Assembly: GCF_001659685.2 (NCBI RefSeq)
Contig: NZ_LXYE02000019.1
Coordinates: 124,001 to 188,000 of the forward strand
Source: Labilibacter marinus
GTDB taxonomy: Bacteria > Bacteroidota > Bacteroidia > Bacteroidales > Marinilabiliaceae
Direction: 5' to 3'
Length of the DNA: 64,000 nucleotides
Position 1 is the first letter of the stretch, and each line of letters opens with the position of its first letter. Position numbers and translations under genes: made by a program. Shown one piece after another: positions 36,402-45,717 of the stretch. The notes under the pieces are model-generated. The model worked only from the letters and a program-made list of their open reading frames with translations, was not told the origin of the DNA and searched no databases.

Positions 36402-37538
36402 ATGATTAATATTATTGCCGATAATAAAATACCTTTTCTAGAAGGGATACTTGAACCATATGCAAATATCACTTACCTGGCAGGAGCAAAAACGGATGCG
36501 GATACTATAAAAAATGCGGATGCATTAATTACCAGAACACGCACCAAATGTAGTTCAGAAAACTTAGCTGGAAGTCAGGTAAAAATGATTGCCACAGCCA
36601 CCATTGGCTTTGATCATATTGATACGGCCTTCTGCGAAAGTAATAACATAGCATGGACCAATGCGCCTGGCTGTAATTCAGGATCGGTAAAGCAATACAT
36701 TGGAGCTACATTGGCCACCATTGCTCATCAACTTAAGTTTGATTTAACCGATAAAACACTAGGTATTGTGGGTGTTGGTAACGTAGGCAGTAAAGTAGCT
36801 GATTTTGCACAAGCTGTTGGCATAAAGGTTTTACTAAATGATCCGCCCAGAGCAAGAAAAGAAGGATCGCAGAGTTTTGTTGAGCTGGATGAGTTAATTG
36901 AAAAATCAGATTTCATCACTTTTCATGTTCCGCTACAGCGAGATGGAGAAGATGTTACTTACCACCTGGGTAATACGGCTCTTTTTAAGCAGTGTAAAAA
37001 AGATGCCATCATCATAAATAGTTCGAGGGGCGAAATTATTAACAACAGCGATTTACTGGAAGCAATAAATAAAGGGTTGATTGGTAATGCTGTTTTAGAT
37101 GTTTGGGAAAATGAACCTGAAATGAACTTGGAATTACTGGACAAAACCATCATAGCCACGCCGCACATTGCTGGATATTCGGCCGATGGAAAAGCCAACG
37201 GAACCGCCAACAGCGTTCAGGCCATCAGTAAACATTTCGATTTACCTTTAAAAAATTGGTATCCCGATAGCATTCCCGCACCTGCGCAGGCATGCATAAA
37301 CATTGATGCTAGCGAATTAAACTTGCAAGAGGTTTGGATAAAAGCAGTTCTTCATACTTATTCGATACAGGAAGATGATACGCGCTTTAGAACCCATCCT
37401 GAAACTTTTGAGCACCTGAGAGGATCGTACCCCATTCGCAGGGAATTTCATGCTTATAAGGTATCCTTAAAAAATGGCACACAAGAAATGGCCACATGCC
37501 TGAACAAAATAGGTTTTAAGGCTGTTCATCTTATCTAA
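36402..37538 (+). CDS. pdxB: Erythronate-4-phosphate dehydrogenase
   Basis: A 378-residue D-isomer-specific 2-hydroxyacid dehydrogenase of the PdxB type. The NAD-binding loop is GIVGVGNVGSKVA near 124-136. The catalytic Arg is near INSSRGEIIN, Glu near 237 and His near ATPHIAGYS. The C-terminal PdxB dimerisation domain is at about 290-378. It oxidises erythronate-4-phosphate in the DXP-dependent pathway to pyridoxal phosphate. It lies 63 bp before gnd, perhaps on the same transcript. Confidence 0.92.
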   Translation: MINIIADNKIPFLEGILEPYANITYLAGAKTDADTIKNADALITRTRTKCSSENLAGSQVKMIATATIGFDHIDTAFCESNNIAWTNAPGCNSGSVKQYIGATLATIAHQLKFDLTDKTLGIVGVGNVGSKVADFAQAVGIKVLLNDPPRARKEGSQSFVELDELIEKSDFITFHVPLQRDGEDVTYHLGNTALFKQCKKDAIIINSSRGEIINNSDLLEAINKGLIGNAVLDVWENEPEMNLELLDKTIIATPHIAGYSADGKANGTANSVQAISKHFDLPLKNWYPDSIPAPAQACINIDASELNLQEVWIKAVLHTYSIQEDDTRFRTHPETFEHLRGSYPIRREFHAYKVSLKNGTQEMATCLNKIGFKAVHLI

Positions 37539-37601
37539 AAAAACAAGATATATCATGGCTTAAAATACTACTTTTAAGCTCCCATATAAAAATAGACTGA
37601 C

Positions 37602-39053
37602 ATGAGTAAAAAAGCAGACATAGGATTAATTGGGTTGGCCGTAATGGGCGAAAACCTGGTTTTAAACATGGAAAGCAAAGGCTACACTGTAGCTGTATAT
37701 AATAGAACCACCGAAAAAGTGGACAAGTTTGTAAATGGTCGCGGTGCTGGTAAAAACTTTATCGGAACGCATTCTATTGAGGAGTTAGTAGCTTCTTTGG
37801 AGCGTCCTCGTAAGGTTATGATGCTAGTAAAGGCAGGAGCTCCTGTGGATGCCTTAATCGATCAGATTATTCCTCACCTAGAAGAAGGAGATATTATTAT
37901 TGACGGTGGAAACTCTCATTTCCCAGATTCTATTCGCAGAACTAAATATGTAGAAGATAAAGGTTTATTATATGTAGGCTCTGGTGTTTCTGGTGGCGAA
38001 GAAGGTGCCTTAACGGGTCCATCGTTAATGCCAGGAGGCTCCGATAAAGCTTGGCCTTTTGTTAAAGATATATTCCAAAATATTTCGGCTAAGGTAGAGA
38101 ATGGTGTGCCTTGCTGCGATTGGGTGGGACAAGATGGTGCTGGTCACTTTGTAAAAATGGTACACAATGGTATTGAGTACGGCGATATGCAATTAATCAG
38201 CGAAGCTTACCATATCATGAAAGAGTTTGTGGGACTAAACCACGACGAAATGCACGACATTTTTGAAGAGTGGAACAAAGGCGACCTAGATAGTTACCTG
38301 ATTGAAATTACACGCGATATTATGGCTTACCGCGAAAATGGTGAACCATTAGTTGAGAAAATATTAGATGCAGCAGGACAAAAAGGAACGGGTAAATGGA
38401 CCGGCATTTCGGCCTTGGACCTAGGTGTACCTTTAACCCTTATTGGCGAATCGGTATTTGCACGTTGTTTATCGGCTCAAAAAGCTGAGCGCGTAGAAGC
38501 GGCCAAAGTATTGGGTTCTCCAATCAAAAAATTTGAAGGCGACAAAACGCAGTTTATCAAGTATATTAAAGATGCTCTTTTTGCTTCTAAAATTGTATCG
38601 TACGCACAGGGTTATGTACTCATGCGCGAGGCAGCTAAAGAAAACAACTGGGATTTAAACTATGGTGGAATCGCTTTAATGTGGCGTGGTGGATGTATTA
38701 TTCGTTCTGCGTTCTTAAAAAATATTAAAGAGGCTTTCGATAACAATCCTGAATTACCCAACCTATTGTTAGATCCTTATTTTAAAGGTAAGGTTTCTGA
38801 AGCTTTAGAAGGATGGCGTCAGGTAGTTGGACAAGCGGTAATGAACGGTATTCCTGTTCCTACCTTCTCCAGCGCTTTAAGTTATTTTGATGGTTACAGA
38901 ACCGAAACATTGCCTGCTAACTTATTACAAGCACAGCGCGATTACTTTGGTGCGCATACCTACGAAAGAGTAGACAAAGCAAGAGGTGAGTATTTCCACA
39001 CCAACTGGACTGGTCGTGGAGGCGATACAGCTTCTACTACTTATGATGTTTAA
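37602..39053 (+). CDS. gnd: 6-phosphogluconate dehydrogenase, decarboxylating
   Basis: A 483-residue enzyme of the oxidative pentose phosphate pathway. The N-terminal NADP-binding motif is GLAVMGENLVLNMESKGY. The substrate motifs DGGNSHFPDS, SGVSGGEEGALTGPSLMPGG and GHFVKMVHNGIEYGDMQLI are all present with the catalytic Lys. The C-terminal part covers the dimer helices. It converts 6-phosphogluconate to ribulose-5-phosphate and yields NADPH. It ends before a strong hairpin. Confidence 0.95.
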   Translation: MSKKADIGLIGLAVMGENLVLNMESKGYTVAVYNRTTEKVDKFVNGRGAGKNFIGTHSIEELVASLERPRKVMMLVKAGAPVDALIDQIIPHLEEGDIIIDGGNSHFPDSIRRTKYVEDKGLLYVGSGVSGGEEGALTGPSLMPGGSDKAWPFVKDIFQNISAKVENGVPCCDWVGQDGAGHFVKMVHNGIEYGDMQLISEAYHIMKEFVGLNHDEMHDIFEEWNKGDLDSYLIEITRDIMAYRENGEPLVEKILDAAGQKGTGKWTGISALDLGVPLTLIGESVFARCLSAQKAERVEAAKVLGSPIKKFEGDKTQFIKYIKDALFASKIVSYAQGYVLMREAAKENNWDLNYGGIALMWRGGCIIRSAFLKNIKEAFDNNPELPNLLLDPYFKGKVSEALEGWRQVVGQAVMNGIPVPTFSSALSYFDGYRTETLPANLLQAQRDYFGAHTYERVDKARGEYFHTNWTGRGGDTASTTYDV

Positions 39054-39101
39054 TTAGATCAATAGACAATAGATCGTTAGACTTAAAATTATTAGATATT
39101 T

Positions 39102-39135
39102 ACAAAGGCTGTTCATTCATTTGGGCAGCCTTTGT
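39102..39135 (+). terminator. Terminator of gnd
   Basis: A 10-bp perfect stem (ACAAAGGCTG / CAGCCTTTGT) with a 14-nt loop. The stem-loop core closely resembles the terminator at 41390, 2.3 kb away. The remaining gap to 39495 has an AT-rich spacer with a small CTCCTT/AAGGAG hairpin at 39239-39255 and no convincing gene. Confidence 0.85.
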
Positions 39136-39495
39136 TGTATTCAATAGTAAAAGCTTTGTAGTATTTGTACTTTATTTGGTAATACCAATATTACAATGGT
39201 GTTTCAAACCATCTCCCCACTCTTGTTTCGCTGTACTGCTCCTTCAAAAAAGGAGGAGAAATTAACAACTCAGAGGTATCACTTAAAGCGAGAAACTCGG
39301 CACTATATTGATAAATACTATTCTAATATGATTTATTCTTCAATCACTCTATTTATACGCAACTTTATTATTGTTCCGGCGTAACATAGCCGACATTTAG
39401 AATAATTATACTGGACAAAACTTAACATAAAGAGCCCAGACAATTCTGATTAACACTTTTCAACACACATAAAAATCAACTATAAATATTTTACT

Positions 39496-41373
39496 ATGAC
39501 TAAACAATTACTATCACTAGTACTATTAAGCTTTATATTTAGTATTACCTATGCCCAATACACACTTACACCCAATGACGTAACATTTAACACCAGTAGT
39601 AAAAGCATTACAGCTTACAACAATACAACGGAGAAGAACATTAAAATACCTAACAGCTTTACCATTGATGAAGTAGAGTATACCGTATTACAAATTGGCT
39701 CTAATGCATTTAATGACAAAGAGCTAACCAATGTTACACTTCCTAACGCTTTAACCTCAATTGGCTCACGTGCATTTTACAGCAATAAATTAACCGAAAT
39801 AGATTTTCCTAACACCTTAACTTATGTAGGTTCCAGTGCATTTCACGCCAACCTAATAACCTCCTTAGTGTTGCCTAATTCATTAACCAATATAGCCAGT
39901 GAAGCTTTTTCATACAATAAGATAACAAGCGTAACTTTACCAGCATCCTTTCAGTATTCTGGTTCACGTGCTTTTAATAGAAATGAAATTACTACCGTAA
40001 ATGGTGCTCCTTCTAACGGACTATTTTTTGCTCGTAATGCCGATGGTAGCGAAGATGTAACAAAAGTTGTAAGTTATGGAGGTGTTAGTGCTGAAATAGA
40101 TTTTATACCCAATACGGTAACTACCTTAGGAGAAGGGATATTCAACAGCGTTCATTTGGATCGTTTTGTATTTCCAATAGCCTTAGAAACCATCGAAGCT
40201 TCTGCGCTGCGTTGGTGCGACCTAACAGAGATTGTCATCCCAAACACGGTAAAATTTATAGGAAACACAGCCTTTGCTTATAACGAACTAACATCGGTAA
40301 CTATCGGTAATTCAGTTGAAACAATTGACGACTGGTGTTTTCATAATAATGAAATTACTAATCTTACAATTCCACCTTCCGTTAAAAGCATAGGTGACAT
40401 GGCATTTTTCAAAAACAAGCTTAGTAATGTAAATATCGGCACCACGGTTACATCTTTAGGTGCTGGATCTTTTACTGCTAATGAAATTACTACCGTAAAT
40501 GGATTATCATCCAATGCCTTATTTTATGCTCGTAACACAGATGGATCGGACAATACGAGCAAATTAGTAAGTTATGGTGGCCCTGGAGGAGTTATTGACT
40601 TTATACCCAATACAGTTAAGGACATCATGACATATGCATTTGAATCAAGCAAAGTAACATCCGTTACGTTTCCAAATGAACTCATATCAATTGGGCGTAG
40701 AGCTTTTTACGTGAATAGTCTTACCGAGGTTATTTTACCCAACACCATGGAATACATCGGCTCTTGGGCTTTTAGCGCTTCAGGTGTTAGCAGTATAGCT
40801 TTGCCTGTAAATAACAAAGAAGGATATACTACCTATTGGACTAATGGGGGCACTGAAGCTGTAACTGAATTGACAGATGTATATTCGACGGCTAACTTAA
40901 GAGAAAATTTAATTACATATACAATTACTTATCATTTAGATGGAGGCAGCCACAGCAACCCTAGCAATTATGATATTGAAACCGAAGAAATTACTCTTAC
41001 CGATGCAAGTAAAGCAGGATACGACTTTAGTGGTTGGTATACAGAAGCCTCTTTTACTAACGAAATAACTTCCATACCACAAGGTAGTATTGAAGATATT
41101 GAACTTTGGGCTAAATTTGATATTACAACAAATATGGATGAATCCTCTTCAGCTAACAAGCTTAATATATATCCAACCATTGCCACCAACAGAATTAACA
41201 TTAAAGGAAACATTAACCTAGAAGATATTTATATTTTCTCAACCACAGGCGCATTGGCCAAACGTTTAATGGCCACATCCGCTCAAGAAATTATCTATGT
41301 CGGAGATTTAAACAATGGCACTTACATTGTTAAAATAGGAAATACTACTCGCAAGACTATTATTCGCAGATAA
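39496..41373 (+). CDS. BspA-like leucine-rich-repeat surface protein with T9SS tail
   Basis: 625 residues. Signal peptide 1-20 (ending TYAQY). About fifteen BspA-type LRR repeats follow, with the pattern IG..AF....L..V.LP..., for example TNVTLPNALTSIGSRAFYSN and NLTIPPSVKSIGDMAFFKN. A Listeria-Bacteroides (InlB B-type) repeat is at about 478-545 (YTITYHLDGGSHSNPSNY). The C-terminal 75 residues form a type IX secretion sorting domain: LNIYPTIATNRINI, then LNNGTYIVKIG and TRKTIIRR. Such proteins are exported across the outer membrane and bind proteins or cells. It is flanked by two related terminators. Confidence 0.9.
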   Translation: MTKQLLSLVLLSFIFSITYAQYTLTPNDVTFNTSSKSITAYNNTTEKNIKIPNSFTIDEVEYTVLQIGSNAFNDKELTNVTLPNALTSIGSRAFYSNKLTEIDFPNTLTYVGSSAFHANLITSLVLPNSLTNIASEAFSYNKITSVTLPASFQYSGSRAFNRNEITTVNGAPSNGLFFARNADGSEDVTKVVSYGGVSAEIDFIPNTVTTLGEGIFNSVHLDRFVFPIALETIEASALRWCDLTEIVIPNTVKFIGNTAFAYNELTSVTIGNSVETIDDWCFHNNEITNLTIPPSVKSIGDMAFFKNKLSNVNIGTTVTSLGAGSFTANEITTVNGLSSNALFYARNTDGSDNTSKLVSYGGPGGVIDFIPNTVKDIMTYAFESSKVTSVTFPNELISIGRRAFYVNSLTEVILPNTMEYIGSWAFSASGVSSIALPVNNKEGYTTYWTNGGTEAVTELTDVYSTANLRENLITYTITYHLDGGSHSNPSNYDIETEEITLTDASKAGYDFSGWYTEASFTNEITSIPQGSIEDIELWAKFDITTNMDESSSANKLNIYPTIATNRINIKGNINLEDIYIFSTTGALAKRLMATSAQEIIYVGDLNNGTYIVKIGNTTRKTIIRR

Positions 41374-41389
41374 AACAATACTCATATAA

Positions 41390-41437
41390 AATACAACAAG
41401 GCTGCTCATTAATTTGGGCAGCCTTGTTGTATTTTTG
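41390..41437 (+). terminator. Terminator of the BspA-like gene
   Basis: A 15-bp perfect stem (AATACAACAAGGCTG and its complement) with a 14-nt loop and a TTTTT-containing tail. The loop and inner stem match the gnd terminator. The rest of the 340-bp gap 41374-41717 is very AT-rich and shows no gene. Confidence 0.92.
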
Positions 41438-41717
41438 TATAGTTTATACATGATTTGATGCTCGATATATACTTTTGAATATTTTACAATTCATATAATT
41501 TCATTCATATATCATTATATTCTTTCAGTAAATCGTTTTATTTATATTGTAAATCATCATATTTTATTAGTATATCACTTTTACTGATTGGTATATAGAT
41601 ATACCATACTTTTTATCTGATCTACATTACATTTATGTTGATGTCCCAACTAATTATTTTGAATTACTTATCCTAAATATTGAAATACTGACACTTATTA
41701 TTGATACACAAATGATA

Positions 41718-42446
41718 TTAGTCGAGTTTCTTACGGCGTTTATTATTCTGCACTTTCACATAGTTACTTTGATAACCCTTTAAGCGATTTGGCTTAGACT
41801 TAAATACATACTTTCCGCATGCGCGAAGCTCCTTAAGCTTGTTTTTTAGTAGATAGATTAACTGATCTCTTTTCAGTTTATCGAAATTAACCAGTGTATC
41901 CGAATTCATCCGGGCATGAGATTCTGTTATTTCTTCCGCTAGCTGCTTAGCCTCATCTAAAAGAGCTATATCAAAATTAACCGCACTCAAAAGAGGAATG
42001 CTCTTTCTGCCAATCAATGTTAAAAAATCCAAGTGCGAGCGTATTTCAAATTTGGCATAAGGCTGTTTTATGTAAGAAATAGAACCCAGTTTTTCTTTAT
42101 CATGTCTAAAGGCAAATTTAAACACATGCATCAATTTCTTAACCAGCTCAACACCTCGCTTTTTATCTGCTTCCCAATTGCTCACTGACTGCTTAGGGTA
42201 TTTACTCTTATTTGCATACCTGGTATGTTCTTCTTTTGCCAGCTCCAGAAGAATTTCGGCCTGTAGTAATTTTGATGATTCGAAACCTACTTGTTGAAGC
42301 TGTTCTGCATCCTGCTTTGCCCACTGAATAAGCTCACTACTCTCTTGCAAAAAAGTATCATAAGGCATTCCTAGTCGTTTAATCTCTTTGCGTGGTATAG
42401 CAAAGGCTTCTTGTAGTAATTGTTCTTTTATGGATAACTCGCTCAT
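41718..42446 (-). CDS. Hypothetical helical protein
   Basis: A 242-residue protein, strongly charged and almost all helical, with no signal peptide or membrane segment. Notable features are LLEAKRE-like repeats of leucine and glutamate and a basic tail rich in Lys and Arg (KSKPNRLKGY and NNKRRKKLD), which might bind nucleic acid. I do not recognise a family. It ends in an AT-rich region and begins next to a repeat block. Whether it has homologues is not visible from the sequence. Confidence 0.6.
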   Translation of the reverse strand: MSELSIKEQLLQEAFAIPRKEIKRLGMPYDTFLQESSELIQWAKQDAEQLQQVGFESSKLLQAEILLELAKEEHTRYANKSKYPKQSVSNWEADKKRGVELVKKLMHVFKFAFRHDKEKLGSISYIKQPYAKFEIRSHLDFLTLIGRKSIPLLSAVNFDIALLDEAKQLAEEITESHARMNSDTLVNFDKLKRDQLIYLLKNKLKELRACGKYVFKSKPNRLKGYQSNYVKVQNNKRRKKLD

Positions 42447-42520
42447 AACAGGATGGTTTTTATTTATCTATAAAAATAATTAATCCTTAATTATAGGCAA
42501 AAATTGTATGTGCTTTTACA

Positions 42521-42860
42521 CAAGACTTATGCTCCGTTGGAGCGATGATTTGCATTCCGCTAGATTCCCATAGCGTTGCTATGGGCTATTGCCATAAGTC
42601 CGTTGGACTTTTTATAAGAGACCGAGATAGAAGAACAAAAATCAAGCAATGTACAAATTTCACCAAAAACGAGATTAAGCTGTAGCAATGGGCTACATCC
42701 CTAATTCTGTTGGACCTTTCTACAAAAGGTGCAGAATGCTTGTAATATTTATACACTACCCCAAAGAGGTATAAGCAACAGCATTGGGCAACGCCCGATG
42801 AAGCGAAGCACTATAAACATTTGCTCCGAAGGAGCAAGAGCAAAACATCTCACAATCTAT
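42521..42860 (+). repeat. Dispersed palindromic repeat, left copy (units A and B)
   Basis: The block consists of hairpins with 3-nt loops: GCTCC-gtt-GGAGC, CCCATAGC-gtt-GCTATGGG, AAGTCC-gtt-GGACTT and TTGCTCC-gaa-GGAGCAA, plus GGGCAACGCCC. Unit A is 42521-42620 and unit B is 42755-42846. Between them lies a more diverged unit A-like stretch. It is in the same orientation as the copy at 43611. No protein is encoded. Such elements are typical intergenic repeats of Bacteroidota. Confidence 0.8.
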
Positions 42861-42956
42861 GAGCAGAAAACAAAAAGCCATTAATCAATCTAGCCCTTGA
42901 GATTCGTAATTATTAGCCGTACATTTAGTAAACCACTAATAAAAACAGATATAACC

Positions 42957-43346
42957 ATGAGCTACTATTTCAGAAAAACATTAAAAGACGTCAGTTTTGA
43001 GGAGGTTATTGACCGTGTGACTGACGAACTTAAGGAAGAAGGATTTGGCGTACTTACAGATATTGATGTAAAAGCTACTTTTAAAAAGAAGCTGGATAAG
43101 GATTTTAGGCAATATCGCATACTAGGAGCCTGCAACCCGCATTATGCCTATAAAGCTTTAAGTGCAGAAGAAAACATCGGCACCATGCTTCCTTGCAATG
43201 TGGTGGTGCAAGAAACCGAAGATAACGACGTAGCCATTTCCGCTATCAACCCCATTGCTTCTATGCAAGCAGTAGAAAATGAATCCTTGGGAGAAATTGC
43301 AGGAACCATAGTTGATAAACTAAAACGTGTGATTGAGAAGCTGTAA
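42957..43346 (+). CDS. DUF302-family protein
   Basis: 129 residues from the ATG at 42957; an upstream TTG would add a chain with no family match. The DUF302 body is recognised by EVIDRVTDELKEEGFGVLTDIDVKATFKKKL-like spacing with FRQYRILGACNPHYAYKAL and the LPCNVVVQE strand. The cysteines ACNP and LPCN are conserved in this family. DUF302 proteins bind unknown small ligands. It is the first of two genes lying between direct repeats; the second starts 16 bp downstream. Confidence 0.85.
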   Translation: MSYYFRKTLKDVSFEEVIDRVTDELKEEGFGVLTDIDVKATFKKKLDKDFRQYRILGACNPHYAYKALSAEENIGTMLPCNVVVQETEDNDVAISAINPIASMQAVENESLGEIAGTIVDKLKRVIEKL

Positions 43347-43362
43347 AAATACCAATATTCCA

Positions 43363-43605
43363 ATGACAGATATAAAACCTCTATTACAAATCAGCGATAA
43401 AATAATTGCAGAAGAGATTAAACGGATTCTTGAAGAAGCTGGTATATTTTCCTTATTAGAATCCAGCAATCCGGCATCCTCTTTTATCAATACTTACATA
43501 GGCTCTGCCGCTCAGGATGATATTACCATTAGCGTTACCCTGACAGATTATGCTAAGGCTAGTGAAGTAATTAAAGAGCATGGATACAAGGATTTAATGG
43601 TTTAA
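43363..43605 (+). CDS. Small DUF2007-like protein
   Basis: 80 residues from the ATG at 43363. The pattern IAEEIKRILEEAGI followed by VTLTDYAKASEVIKEHGY fits the DUF2007 'putative signal-transducing' family, which has a ferredoxin-like fold. It follows the DUF302 gene closely, and the pair probably works together; the function of neither is known. Confidence 0.72.
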   Translation: MTDIKPLLQISDKIIAEEIKRILEEAGIFSLLESSNPASSFINTYIGSAAQDDITISVTLTDYAKASEVIKEHGYKDLMV

Positions 43606-43610
43606 TAAAT

Positions 43611-43825
43611 CGCTTATACTCCTTTGGAGCGTTGATTTGTATTATGCTAGGTTCCCATAGCGTTGCGATGGGTTATTGCTATAATTCCCTTGGACTTTAT
43701 TAAAAGATCGGCTTTGTTTTCTAAACTCCTAATCGCTACCCCAAAGGGGTTTAAGCAATAGCATTTGGCAACGCCCGATGAAACTAAGAGACTTTAAATC
43801 TTGCTCTTAAGGAGCAAGAGCTAAA
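43611..43825 (+). repeat. Dispersed palindromic repeat, right copy
   Basis: Unit A (43611-43704) and unit B (43734-43825) match the left copy closely, unit A at about 80% by eye, and lie in the same direction. Hairpins include CCCAT-AGC-gtt-GCG-ATGGG, ACCCC-aaa-GGGGT and GCTCttaaGGAGC. The interval between units is shorter than in the left copy. It fills the whole 302-bp gap before the M56 gene. Confidence 0.8.
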
Positions 43826-43907
43826 GGATTTATCGCACTACCCAAGCCTCATCATTGAATATTTCACAAGGGTTTCACATAAGTAAAACCCTTGATTGTT
43901 GATTTAT

Positions 43908-45518
43908 TTAAAACTCTACTTTTACAGAATAAGAGTAAGATACGGCGTTCCCTCTTTGTTTAGCTGGAATCCAATCATTGAGTTCTTTTACGATTTTAAC
44001 GGCAGCTTCCTTGAGCTCCGCTTCACTATCTCCAGATACAGCAGGCCAGTTTACATTTCCACTTTGGTCTACATAAAACCTAACATCTGCACTACCTTTA
44101 AATCCTTTTTCCTTAGCAATTTTGGCAGACTTACTATATAGCTGGGCAAAATACGTTTCCATACCATATTTGTATTGAGGCAATTCCTCTACTGCCATAA
44201 ACATTTCATCACCTTTACTATTTGAAGGTTTCGTATTTACTTCTTTCAGTTTGATATTATTATTAGCCTTACCAAAATACTTTGCTCTATACTTTTCAGA
44301 TTTTAAAACTCTTGGACTTGCTCCAGCTAAAGCTGCTCCAATATACTCTTGGCCTGTGTATTTAATCTCCTTTGTTTTAAAACTAAGATGAGAAAAAACA
44401 AGAACATCTCCTACATTCATCTTTAATTCAAATTTTCCATCGTCATTAGTAAAAGTTCCCAAGTTGGTTCCTTTAATAACAACATTAACATCACGCAAAC
44501 CTCCCACAACAATTTGCTGCTGATATGTACCGTCCTCTTGTCTTACTTCCAAAGTATCGGTCTGTAAAGCCCTACCTTTAACAAGCTCTGTTCGCTCAAT
44601 GTTAGAGACTTGCGCTTGCACTTCGTCTTTGGAAACATACTCAGGTTCACTAAAGGCCCAAAGCATTATGCCCAGCAATGGGAGTATGGTCAATAACTTC
44701 CATTTTCCGTATTTGGATTGTTTTACATTTTTCATCATTTTTAGTCGTTGTTTGTTTTGGGAGGTACGGAAATGATTGGCTAGCACAATGGTTTCCGCTC
44801 CCATCGTTTCACATAAAATTGATTGTATATACGTGTTTAACTGCAGTCCGGTATTTAATACGCCACGATCGGCGATGTACTCCAAATTATTGAGTACGGT
44901 TTTTCGATAGATATAGGCCAAGGGGTTAAACCAAGCCATGGCCAATAATAATTCACTCATTAACATATCCACCCAATGCCTTTGTTGCTGATGAATTTGT
45001 TCATGAATTAATACCTGTTCCTTCTCAGGCTGCAGATATGTGGAATCTTTTAAAAATATTTGGTTTCCAAAAACCATCGGATTATTTACGCTACTGTGGA
45101 TATACAAATAGGTATCACGCCATTTTACTTTTTTGGCTTTATAAGTTAGTCTGATACCAAATATCACAGAAATCATTAGCCGAATTATAAAGAGACTTGA
45201 TACAGCGCAATAAATCCAGAATAATATATTACTCCAATCTGTTCTTTCCACAGAAACAATATCGGGTGTTGCAACCGCTATAGTCTCTACTCCAGTATCT
45301 GTTGCTATTTCTAGATACTCGGGCATTTCCATCTGTACATAAACTGGATAAGTAATATTTACAAAGGGCAGTACTATGGCAAGTCCCAAGCCCACCATTA
45401 AAAAAGCTCTGTGAATATTAAAGTCAGAAGTTTTACGTAAAAAAGTATAATACACCAACAAAAAAGCAGCTAGGGCAACGGATGATTTAAGCAATATGGC
45501 CTGTATATGTTCCATCAT
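43908..45518 (-). CDS. BlaR1-like M56 metallopeptidase with regulatory and TonB-like C-terminal domains
   Basis: 536 residues. N-terminal transmembrane helices (about 6-22, 33-52 and 88-110) and the zinc-metallopeptidase motif HEQIHQQQRHW near 156-166, with the third ligand Glu in NLEYIADRG near 205. A further helix is near 270. After the peptidase comes a carboxypeptidase-regulatory-like domain (about 330-390; GGLRDVNVVIKGTNLGTF) and a TonB-type C-terminal domain (about 440-536; RFYVDQSGNVNW). It is upstream of no other gene in its direction but lies downstream of blaI, with a MITE between. It likely senses a signal and cleaves the BlaI repressor. Confidence 0.85.
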   Translation of the reverse strand: MMEHIQAILLKSSVALAAFLLVYYTFLRKTSDFNIHRAFLMVGLGLAIVLPFVNITYPVYVQMEMPEYLEIATDTGVETIAVATPDIVSVERTDWSNILFWIYCAVSSLFIIRLMISVIFGIRLTYKAKKVKWRDTYLYIHSSVNNPMVFGNQIFLKDSTYLQPEKEQVLIHEQIHQQQRHWVDMLMSELLLAMAWFNPLAYIYRKTVLNNLEYIADRGVLNTGLQLNTYIQSILCETMGAETIVLANHFRTSQNKQRLKMMKNVKQSKYGKWKLLTILPLLGIMLWAFSEPEYVSKDEVQAQVSNIERTELVKGRALQTDTLEVRQEDGTYQQQIVVGGLRDVNVVIKGTNLGTFTNDDGKFELKMNVGDVLVFSHLSFKTKEIKYTGQEYIGAALAGASPRVLKSEKYRAKYFGKANNNIKLKEVNTKPSNSKGDEMFMAVEELPQYKYGMETYFAQLYSKSAKIAKEKGFKGSADVRFYVDQSGNVNWPAVSGDSEAELKEAAVKIVKELNDWIPAKQRGNAVSYSYSVKVEF

Positions 45519-45550
45519 TCAAATTTTTGAAAGGATTAGGGTTTTACTAC

Positions 45551-45717
45551 TTATACCAATTCTAATTTGGAATGAGCCTAGAATTGTTTTGGATATTTTT
45601 AATTCAGACAAGGCGAAAAATTGAGACATAGCCATAGCTACGGCGATATTTTTTAACGAAGTATGAATTAAAAATAACGGAAGAATAAGACTCATTTCAA
45701 GGTAGTATTGGTATTAC
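45551..45717. mobile_element. MITE-like palindromic element overlapping the blaI 3' end
   Basis: About 167 bp bounded by imperfect inverted ends of 28 bp (left 45551-45578, right 45689-45716; 22 of 28 positions pair). Internal TTTTTAATTCA at 45596-45606 pairs with TGAATTAAAAA, so the whole element could fold into a long hairpin. It contains no ORF. The right end lies inside the blaI coding sequence and supplies its last codons and stop. Confidence 0.8.

Noticed and set aside
39196-39384. A 62-codon ORF between gnd and the BspA-like gene
   Set aside because: No start context, no family match, and it runs across a small intergenic hairpin; likely chance.
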